Source: Actinoallomurus oryzae
GTDB lineage: Bacteria > Actinomycetota > Actinomycetes > Streptosporangiales > Streptosporangiaceae
Direction of reading: 5' to 3'
Length of the DNA stretch: 64,000 bases
Assembly: GCF_039541955.1 (NCBI RefSeq)
Contig: NZ_BAABHF010000024.1
Span: 124,001 to 188,000 of the forward strand
Part shown: in pieces, positions 57,954 through 64,000 of the stretch
Layout of the letters: each line of letters starts with the position of its first letter
Position numbering within the stretch: position 1 is the first letter of the stretch
Translations under genes and position numbers: made by a program
The notes under the pieces: model-generated
Seen by the model: only the letters and a program-made list of their open reading frames with translations
Database searches by the model: none
Told to the model about the DNA's origin: nothing

Positions 57954-59001
57954 CGCGCGGCCGGCCGGGTCCGGAGTCCGAAAGCCACTCCGCGTGCCCG
58001 TGGCCGATCGCCAGCCGCCGGACCGGCTCACCGCCGCGGCTCAGTTCGAGGGCGAACGCATCCGTCCCCAGGTCACGGGCCCCCTCGAAGGACAGATGGA
58101 ACAGGTCGTGCTCCCGCCCGGCCCCCGCGATCGCGGCGTCGAAGGCCTCTCTTCGCTCGGTGGCCACGTGCAGGCGCGTCGCGGAATGGAAGATCACGAT
58201 CGGCGCCCCGCGCGGCACCTCGGCGGCGACCTCCGGCAACAGGTCGACCGCGTCCCCCGCGTACGTACGAGGTCGGTTCGCCGCCACGGCCCGCAGCGCC
58301 TCGTCCTGAAGGGCCGCCTGCGCGAGGTTCTCCGGCCAGATCAGCGCCCGCAGCCAGAGCCGCTCGTCCGGATCGCCGGCGTCGATGGGGTTGAGGTCGA
58401 TGCCCGCGCGATCGGCGATGGCGGGCAGCGGGCCGAGGTCGGGCGGCGGCCCGTCCCCGCGCCACTCGGCCGCCACGACGACGGGTGAGGACGCCCTCCC
58501 CCACGTACGCCCCCCGATCTCGTACCGGTAGTCGTCGAAGCGCAGGTGCACGCCCGCGCTGGACCCCACCTCGATCAGCATCACCGGCTCGTCCGTCATC
58601 GACGCGACCACCGTCATGCCGAGCCGCAGCAGGATCGAGCGCTTCACGACGTTCGTCTGGACGAGACGGCGGCGCATCAGCTCGATGATCTCCTCGCGCC
58701 GGCTCAGGCAGAACGCGGTGAACGCCGGGCCGGGATCACCGGCCGCGGGCTCGCGTCCGGTCGAGGGGTACCAGGCCGCCAGCTCCTGCGCCGGATCGCG
58801 GAGCAGCAGGTAGTGCACTGACGCGAACAGCAGGTTGGAGGGCAGCTGGCCGGATCGGGCGTGCCGGGCGATGGCGAGCAGCCGCTCATCGGCCGCGACC
58901 ACCCGGCCGAGCCGCGTGTACAGCGGCGAGTCGGCGAAATGACGCGGCGAGGCGGCGAAGAGCTCGGCGAGAGGGTCGGCGGCGCTCTGGGCGGTGCTCA
59001 T
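57946..59001 (-). CDS. DUF2332 family protein
   Basis: A 351-residue protein with the family features HFADSPLYTRLGRVVAADE, LIEVGSSAGVHLRFDDYRYE (methyltransferase-like glycine loop), GIDLNPIDAGDPDERLWL and VIFHSATRLH. The function is unknown; the fold resembles SAM methyltransferases. The ATG at 59001 gives MSTAQSAADPLAELF. It is divergent from the large BTAD regulator, with 80 bases between. Confidence 0.85.
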   Translation of the reverse strand: MSTAQSAADPLAELFAASPRHFADSPLYTRLGRVVAADERLLAIARHARSGQLPSNLLFASVHYLLLRDPAQELAAWYPSTGREPAAGDPGPAFTAFCLSRREEIIELMRRRLVQTNVVKRSILLRLGMTVVASMTDEPVMLIEVGSSAGVHLRFDDYRYEIGGRTWGRASSPVVVAAEWRGDGPPPDLGPLPAIADRAGIDLNPIDAGDPDERLWLRALIWPENLAQAALQDEALRAVAANRPRTYAGDAVDLLPEVAAEVPRGAPIVIFHSATRLHVATERREAFDAAIAGAGREHDLFHLSFEGARDLGTDAFALELSRGGEPVRRLAIGHGHAEWLSDSGPGRPRVR

Positions 59002-59020
59002 GCCGGGATCGTCGCAAGCC

Positions 59021-59052
59021 GATCAATCATCGTCAATGTTGATTATGATCAA
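59021..59052 (+). promoter_or_regulatory. AT-rich palindromic control region before the BTAD regulator
   Basis: TTGAT TATG ATCAA (59039-59052) is a perfect five-base inverted repeat. GATCAAT also occurs at 59021-59027. The AT-rich patch contrasts with the genome and separates the divergent genes at 59001 and 59082. It is a likely operator and promoter. Confidence 0.45.
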
Positions 59053-59081
59053 TATGTCTCCTATGCGCCACAATCGACGCC

Positions 59082-62000
59082 ATGGAGTTCGGCATTCTGG
59101 GAGCGACGGAGGTGCGGTCCGCCGAAGGGCACCCCCTGTCGGTCGGCGGCCCGAGGGTGCGCGCGCTCCTCGCCCTTCTGCTGCTGAACGCCGGCCGGCT
59201 GGTCACCACCGAGCGCCTCATCGACGGCCTGTACGGCGACGAACCGCCCGCGGGCGCCGCCAACGCCCTGCAGTCCCAGGTCTCCCGGCTCCGGCGCGGC
59301 CTCGCCGCCGCCGACCTCGCCTCCGGGGTGGTGGAGTTCCACGCGGCCGGTTACCGCCTCGCCGTCGAGCCCGAAGACGTCGACGTCCACCGGTTCGAGC
59401 GCCTCGCCGGGGAGGGGCGGACCGCGCTGGCCGCGGGTGACGCCGCCCACGCGATGGACCTGCTGAGCGAGGCGCTGGACCTGTGGCGCGGGCCCGCGCT
59501 GGCCGATGTGGCCGACGCGCCGTTCGCCGAGGCGCAGGCCGCACGGCTGGAGGAGATGCGCCTGTCCGCGCTGGAGGACCGCGCCGAGGCCGCGCTGGCG
59601 CTGGGCCGCGGCCGCGACCTCGTACCGGAGCTCCAGGAGCTGGTGGCCGCCCATCCCCTGCGCGAACGCCCGCGCGGCCAGCTGATGCGCGCGCTCCACG
59701 GCGGCGGCCGGCAGGCCGAGGCCCTCACCGTGTTCGAGGACACACGCCGGGTTCTCGCCGAGGAGCTCGGCGCCGACCCGTCACCCGAGCTGGCCGCCGT
59801 GCACCTGTCGATCCTGCGCGCCGAGCGGCCGGCCGCGCCGCCGGAGACGCCGGACGCGCGCCGCGCGCTGCCGGCCCAGCTGACCAGCTTCGTCGGGCGC
59901 GAGGAGGAGTTGCGGCGGATCTCCAAGCTGCTCGCCGCCGGACGGCTCGTGACGCTCCTCGGCCCGGGCGGGTCCGGCAAGACCCGCCTGGCGATCGAGG
60001 CGGCCGCGCAGGAGAACGGCGAGGTGTGCTTCGTCGACCTGGCGCCGGTCGACGCCGCGGGGGCCCGGCACACGGTCGTGCAGGCGGTCGTCGAGGCCCT
60101 CGGGCTGCGCGAGTCCGGCCTGTTCGCGCAGCCGGCCGAGGCGCGGCCCGACCCCGAGGCGCGGCTCGTCGCCGCGCTGTCCCAACGGCCGCTCCTGCTC
60201 ATCCTCGACAACTGCGAGCACGTCGTCGACAGCGCCGCCCGGCTCGCGCACCGGCTGCTCGGCGCCTGCCCGGAGCTCCGCGTGCTGGCGACGAGCCGCG
60301 AGGCGCTCGGCATCACCGGCGAGGGCCTGTGCCCGCTTCCCCCGCTCCCCCTGCCACCGCCCGCGGCGGACGCCCTCGACGCGCTGGGATATCCGGCGAT
60401 CCGCCTGTTCGCCGATCGTGCCGCCGCCGTACGCCCGGATCTGGACCCGACGGCCGAGCTCGGCACCATCCAGCGGATCTGCGTCGCGCTCGACGGGCTC
60501 CCGCTGGCCATCGAGCTGGCCGCCGCACGCCTGCGCTCGCTCACCGTGGAGGAGGTCGCCGCCCGCCTGGACGACCGGTTCCGGCTGCTCTCGCGCGGCG
60601 ACCGTACGAAGGCGCCCCGGCACCGGACGCTGCGTGCGGTGGTCGAGTGGAGCTGGGACCTGCTGGGCGAGGACGAACGGACCCTGGCGCGGCGGCTGAC
60701 GGTCTTCGCCGGCGGCGCGACGCCGGACGCCGCCGCGCGTGTGTGCGGCCTGCCCGCCGAGGACGTCGACGATCTGCTCGCCGACCTCGTGGACAAGTCG
60801 CTCGTCGAGGACGTGGGCGGCCGCTACCGGATGCTCGACACCATCCGGGCGTTCTGCGCCGAGCGGCTGGCCGAGGCCGGCGAGGACGAGTCCACGCACG
60901 CGGCGCACGCCGCGTACTTCCTCGACCTGGCCGAGACCGCCGAGCCGTACCTGCGCCGGGCCGAGCAGGTGGACTGGCTGGCCCGGCTCGACGCCGACCA
61001 CGGCAACCTCATGGCGGCGCTGCGGTGGGCCGTGCGCGCCGACCCCCCTCTGGCGCTGCGCCTGCTCACGGCCGTGGGGTCGTACTGGTGGCTGCGCGGG
61101 CTGCGCAGCGAGGGCGTGCCGGTCGCCCTCGAACTGCTCGACGTCATCGGGCCCGAGCCGCCGGCCGGGCTGGAAGAGGAGTACCTCTTCGCCGTCCTGG
61201 TCATCGTCATCGGCGGCGTCCAGGGATCCCCGGCGCACGACCTCCAGCGGTTCCTCGACGTGGTGGCCGCCGGCCGCCAGACCGGTGAGCACCGGCCACT
61301 GCGCCCGGTGGTGACCGTGATGTGGGCGCTCGGCACCGGGCCGGCCGCGGCGGACGTCGAGCTGCAGGAGCGGCTGATGGGCCACGACCCGTGGTCGCTG
61401 GCGCTCCGTCATCTCGGGTGGGGGTACGTCCTGCTCTTCCAGGGCGACGTCGATGGCGCCGAGGCCGAGTTCACGGCCAGTACCGAGGGTTTCCGGGCGG
61501 TCGGCGACCGCTGGGGACTGGCCGGGGTCCTGTCCGCGCTGGCCCGCCTGGCGGCCTGGCGCGGGGACGACCGCCGGTCGCTCGCGCTGGCCGATGAGGC
61601 GCTCGCGCTGGTCCGCCGGCTCGACGCCGCCGAGGACATCGCCGACCTGCTGTGCCTGCGGGCCGAGGGGCTGGGGCGTGCCGGCGACGTCGCGGGAGCG
61701 CGTTCTTGTTACGCGCAGGCCGGTGAGTTCGCGCGCCGGTCGGGCTCGCCGGAGAGGGTGGCGCAGGTCCGGCACGGGCTGGCCGAGCTGACGCGGCTGA
61801 CCGGCGACCTGGGCGAGGCCCGCCGCCTGGCCGAGGAGGCGCTGAAGGCCTGCACGGCGGCGTCGTTCGGCGTCACCGAGGTACGGGGCCGCGTCCTCGT
61901 CAGCCTCGGCCGGATCGCCGAGGCCGAGGAAGACGCCGCCGCGGCCGAGGCGTGGCACCGGCAGGCGCTCGGCGTCGGCGGCAACGACGCGCGGGCCGCG

Positions 62001-62237
62001 GCGGACGCCGTCGAGGGGCTGGCCGGGGTGGCGGTGCTCCGTGGTGACGGGGAACGCGCCGCGACGCTGCTCGGCGCGGGCGCGGCTCTGCGCGGGATCT
62101 CCGTGGCGGGCGACCCGGACATCGCGCGCGTCGCCCGCCGGGCCGGGGAGCTGATCGGCGAGGCGGCGTACGCGGCGGCGTTCGCACGCGGCGCGGCGAT
62201 GGCCCGCGAAGAGGCGCTCGCGCTCGTCGGCGCCTGA
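59082..62237 (+). CDS. Large AfsR/SARP-like regulator: BTAD, NB-ARC ATPase and TPR-like domains
   Basis: A 1051-residue signal-transduction ATPase. An OmpR-like winged helix (LGATEVRSAEGHPLSVGGPR) is followed by a bacterial transcriptional activation domain (to about 250). The P loop LLGPGGSGKTRLA lies near residue 295. LLILDNCEHVVDSAARL and LRVLATSREALGI are NB-ARC motifs. The C-terminal half is helical TPR-like, with LRWAVRADPPLALRLL and AEAWHRQALG. Such proteins activate secondary metabolism or stress genes; no biosynthetic cluster is present here. The ATG at 59082 starts the conserved domain. Confidence 0.93.
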   Translation: MEFGILGATEVRSAEGHPLSVGGPRVRALLALLLLNAGRLVTTERLIDGLYGDEPPAGAANALQSQVSRLRRGLAAADLASGVVEFHAAGYRLAVEPEDVDVHRFERLAGEGRTALAAGDAAHAMDLLSEALDLWRGPALADVADAPFAEAQAARLEEMRLSALEDRAEAALALGRGRDLVPELQELVAAHPLRERPRGQLMRALHGGGRQAEALTVFEDTRRVLAEELGADPSPELAAVHLSILRAERPAAPPETPDARRALPAQLTSFVGREEELRRISKLLAAGRLVTLLGPGGSGKTRLAIEAAAQENGEVCFVDLAPVDAAGARHTVVQAVVEALGLRESGLFAQPAEARPDPEARLVAALSQRPLLLILDNCEHVVDSAARLAHRLLGACPELRVLATSREALGITGEGLCPLPPLPLPPPAADALDALGYPAIRLFADRAAAVRPDLDPTAELGTIQRICVALDGLPLAIELAAARLRSLTVEEVAARLDDRFRLLSRGDRTKAPRHRTLRAVVEWSWDLLGEDERTLARRLTVFAGGATPDAAARVCGLPAEDVDDLLADLVDKSLVEDVGGRYRMLDTIRAFCAERLAEAGEDESTHAAHAAYFLDLAETAEPYLRRAEQVDWLARLDADHGNLMAALRWAVRADPPLALRLLTAVGSYWWLRGLRSEGVPVALELLDVIGPEPPAGLEEEYLFAVLVIVIGGVQGSPAHDLQRFLDVVAAGRQTGEHRPLRPVVTVMWALGTGPAAADVELQERLMGHDPWSLALRHLGWGYVLLFQGDVDGAEAEFTASTEGFRAVGDRWGLAGVLSALARLAAWRGDDRRSLALADEALALVRRLDAAEDIADLLCLRAEGLGRAGDVAGARSCYAQAGEFARRSGSPERVAQVRHGLAELTRLTGDLGEARRLAEEALKACTAASFGVTEVRGRVLVSLGRIAEAEEDAAAAEAWHRQALGVGGNDARAAADAVEGLAGVAVLRGDGERAATLLGAGAALRGISVAGDPDIARVARRAGELIGEAAYAAAFARGAAMAREEALALVGA

Positions 62238-62394
62238 CGTGCGGTCGGCGGTGGAGTTGCGGAAGACGGTGGATGTGCGCTCGGCGGTGGATGACGTCGG
62301 TCGATCCTGAGCATGCGTCACCACATATCTGGAAACAATGGGGCGAATTGAGCCGTGTGCCCGCTGAGGCGTAAGTGAAGGACGCTTATGACAA

Positions 62395-62427
62395 AAGGGC
62401 TGACCGCCGTTATGGCGATCAGCCCTT
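62395..62427 (-). terminator. Terminator downstream of tRNA-Glu
   Basis: AAGGGCTGA (62395-62403) pairs perfectly with TCAGCCCTT (62419-62427), with inner CGCC/GGCG. On the minus strand the stem is followed by TTTTGTC, a classic intrinsic terminator, eight bases past the tRNA 3' end. Confidence 0.88.
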
Positions 62428-62434
62428 CCTGCTG

Positions 62435-62507
62435 TAGTCCCGACCGGATTTGAACCGGCGTTACCGCCTTGAGAGGGCGGCGTCCTAGGCCACTAGACGA
62501 CGGGACC
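62435..62507 (-). tRNA. tRNA-Glu (anticodon CTC)
   Basis: A 73-base cloverleaf. The anticodon arm is CCGCC-CTCTCAA-GGCGG with anticodon CTC. The T arm is GCCGG-TTCAAAT-CCGGT. The acceptor stem GGTCCCG/CGGGACT pairs six bases and leaves a G1-U72 wobble, with A as discriminator. CCA is not encoded. It is followed by a terminator. Confidence 0.93.
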
Positions 62508-62692
62508 TCAACCCGCCCGCTTGGTCTCCCTCGCGGGCGACGCCCAGCTTAGCGGACGTTCTCCCGTTGTACGAACCGGGATCTTCGAGGCGCCGAAGTC
62601 ACGGATCGAAATCCGCGTTCATCGGCGGGAAAAGCATACCGACCCCCGGCGACGACAGCCAACCGGAGACACCTCCGGTCCCAACGTCCGTC
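62508..62692. other. Spacer between tRNA-Glu and the MITE-like element
   Basis: About 185 bases with no gene I would call. It probably contains the tRNA promoter, but I see no clear -35/-10 pair. Confidence 0.4.
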
Positions 62693-62857
62693 TAGGGTCT
62701 GTCTCAAGGTCCCCGTCCGTAGCGAGCGGCGTCCAGCCGGCGCGTCGCAAGGCGGAGGAGGGAGTCAGCCCGGGTTTGGCCGGCGACCGACGACAACGCG
62801 GCGAGGCGGCGCCTGGACGCCGCGCAGTAGGACAGCGGGGCTTTGAGACAGACCCTA
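62693..62857. mobile_element. 165 bp MITE-like element with perfect 15 bp terminal inverted repeats
   Basis: TAGGGTCTGTCTCAA (62693-62707) and TTGAGACAGACCCTA (62843-62857) are exact inverted repeats. A second, inner pair, GCGGCGTCCAG (62726-62736) and CTGGACGCCGC (62813-62823), lets the element fold into a long hairpin. The ends are TA, which fits a TA target duplication (inference). No coding sequence is inside, so it would depend on a transposase elsewhere. Its right end supplies the TAG stop codon of the adjacent gene. Confidence 0.75.
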
Positions 62858-63634
62858 ATACCGCAGGTCGGCTAGGACGCCGTAGTGGTCGGAGGGGACG
62901 ACGTCGTCGACCGGGTCGGCGCCGATGACCTCGCAGTGAACCGGATGGCCGGCGCCGCCGCGCCGGGGCCAGGCGGACAGGATGTGATCGATCCGCCGGT
63001 CGGGCCACAGCACCGGGGCCGCCCAGGGATTGGCCCGCGCCCAGGTGTGACCGGGACCGCCGGTGCCGGCGGTGTCCCAGGCGTCGTAGCAGACCAGGTC
63101 CGGCACTGCCGTCGCGGCCTTGCCGGTCAGCATGCGGATCTCGTCGCTGTCCGGGTCGGCGTTGAAGTCACCGCACACGATCGTCGGCCGGCTCCGGCGC
63201 TGGAGCTCGGCGACGAACGCGCTCAGCGCGCGTACCTGCTCCTGCCGCACCGCGCCGTGCTCCAGCCGCCAGGTCAGCGCCACCGTGAAGATCTGAACGG
63301 GGCCGCGCGGCCCGGCGATCTCGGTGAACACGACGCCGCCCCCGGCTCCCTCGGGGCCGGGCAGGCGACGCCACTCGTGCCGCTCGATCGGCCAGCGGGA
63401 CAGCACGGCCAGGCCTTCGCCCGCGAAGACGTGGTGCGGCATCCCGAGCCGCTCCGCCTGGCCGTCCCATGCCTCGACGAGGGCGACGACGTCCGGGTCG
63501 TGGCGTGCCAGGGTGGCCTTGATCGCGGTCTCCCGGCTCTCCCAGGGCCCGAAACGCGCCCAGACGTTCCACGTGACGAGACGCAGCGTGCTCGTGATGA
63601 GCGGCCCGTACGGCTCGGCGATGTCATACGTCAT
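62855..63634 (-). CDS. Endonuclease/exonuclease/phosphatase-family protein
   Basis: A 259-residue EEP-fold hydrolase. LRLVTWNVWARFG, the metal Glu in VVALVEAWDG, IVCGDFNADPDSDEIRML, RRIDHILSAW and VPSDHYGVLADLR are the metal and catalytic motifs in order. It may hydrolyse phosphodiesters or phosphomonoesters of nucleic acids or lipids. No signal peptide is present. The ATG at 63634 gives MTYDIAEPYGP. The stop codon TAG lies in the terminal inverted repeat of the MITE-like element, and the protein still ends at the family's usual point. Confidence 0.88.
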   Translation of the reverse strand: MTYDIAEPYGPLITSTLRLVTWNVWARFGPWESRETAIKATLARHDPDVVALVEAWDGQAERLGMPHHVFAGEGLAVLSRWPIERHEWRRLPGPEGAGGGVVFTEIAGPRGPVQIFTVALTWRLEHGAVRQEQVRALSAFVAELQRRSRPTIVCGDFNADPDSDEIRMLTGKAATAVPDLVCYDAWDTAGTGGPGHTWARANPWAAPVLWPDRRIDHILSAWPRRGGAGHPVHCEVIGADPVDDVVPSDHYGVLADLRY

Positions 63635-63708
63635 GGCTCCGCTTTACCACGCTTTCAGCGGCCATTCCGAGCATCGCGCCATGCTCGACCGGCCGGGATC
63701 ACCCGGCG

Positions 63709-64000
63709 TCACGCCTCATGCGGCCAGTGACCTCGCACGTGATGGGCGATGAGCGCGGCGTGCGACAGCGGGGCGGACGGGTCGGCGACGTCGCCGTTGG
63801 TCGTGTAGTCGAGCAGGACGACGTCGCCGTCGGCGGCCATGGCGCGGAGGCGGTCGACCAGGTCGGCGGTCCTGTTCTCCAGCACCCAGCGGTAGGCCGG
63901 CAGGTAGATGCGGCGCCGCGCCGTCTCGTACGGCAGCAGCGTCTCGCCGTCGAGCCCGTCACGGTGGCCGCGGACCGGGCCGTACCTGCGCACGGTGCGC
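63709..64000 (-). CDS. Uncharacterised protein, N-terminus beyond the window
   Basis: The last 96 or so residues of a protein of unknown function are seen: YETARRRIYLPAYRWVLEN, LVDRLRAMAADGDVVLLDYT, then LSHAALIAHHVRGHWPHEA. The frame is open at base 64000; a GTG at 63993 is possible but probably internal. PLSHAALIAHHVRG looks like a conserved helix, and DVVLLDYTTNGD suggests a Rossmann-like strand. I do not recognise the family. Confidence 0.55.
   Translation of the reverse strand, partial: RTVRRYGPVRGHRDGLDGETLLPYETARRRIYLPAYRWVLENRTADLVDRLRAMAADGDVVLLDYTTNGDVADPSAPLSHAALIAHHVRGHWPHEA

Noticed and set aside
59781..62324. Open frame of 847 codons on the minus strand opposite the BTAD regulator
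   Set aside because: Antisense shadow of a gene with clear domains.
1..64000. CRISPR arrays, integrase, prophage or plasmid functions
   Set aside because: No regularly spaced repeats, cas genes, integrase, replication or structural phage genes are visible.

Overview
The window is 64 kb of very GC-rich DNA (third codon positions almost all G or C) with frequent GTG and TTG starts and strong GGAGG ribosome sites. The gene content is that of a filamentous actinomycete: an NdgR-type IclR regulator next to leuCD, an F420-pathway guanylyltransferase, an XRE/DUF397/ATPase module, a DUF574-type methyltransferase, an AfsR/SARP-like regulator and a zinc-type L28. The Streptosporangiales (for example Thermomonosporaceae) are my best guess; this is inference from gene content, not a phylogeny. 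No prophage, integrase, transposase gene or CRISPR array is visible.

Left part (1-20 kb): a minus-strand core block, rpmB(+)/DAK2-DegV-recG ... rsmD-coaD-yceD-rpmF-rnc-mutM-acyP-smc-ftsY, covering ribosome, RNA, DNA-repair and chromosome functions. A tandem globin pair and a DivIVA-like gene lie between smc and ftsY. A sorting-signal protein, a membrane protein, an O-methyltransferase relic and a HEAT-repeat gene lie between rsmD and recG.

20-26.7 kb: a phosphodiesterase; a translationally coupled minus-strand trio (CHAT caspase-like protein broken by an 8 bp tandem duplication, a 46-residue protein, a three-helix membrane protein); thiD; a CBM2 surface protein; and thiL with no canonical start codon, divergent from a stand-alone AsnC/Lrp ligand domain and a DUF3515 lipoprotein.

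26.7-38 kb: a sugar region. A GH65 phosphorylase and beta-phosphoglucomutase pair lies beside a galactoside locus: sugar-binding lipoprotein, GH27 alpha-galactosidase, double-ABC ATPase and permease on the minus strand, divergent from a DeoR regulator and galT. A phosphatase relic follows galT.

38-52.4 kb: yceI, a sigma factor, an ankyrin protein, a shrunken formamidase, a beta-propeller lipoprotein, ddl, a transsulfuration-type PLP enzyme, gpsA, an acyltransferase, fbiD, a cold-shock-like protein, a HU protein, leuDC and ndgR.

52.4-64 kb: accessory and regulatory genes: a thioredoxin-like/MerR divergent pair, a methyltransferase, the XRE/DUF397/ATPase module, a DUF2332 protein, a 1051-residue BTAD-NB-ARC regulator, tRNA-Glu, a 165 bp MITE-like element whose end supplies the stop codon of an endonuclease/exonuclease/phosphatase gene, and a gene cut by the right edge.

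The most unusual structure is a repeated translational leader. A short ORF starting MTERSEGIEDT carries a Shine-Dalgarno sequence, and its stop codon overlaps the next start codon. It occurs twice in tandem before the PLP enzyme, once (plus a fused copy) before the ABC ATPase, and as a degenerate copy before the divIVA-like gene. The broken CHAT operon is the second main point of interest.
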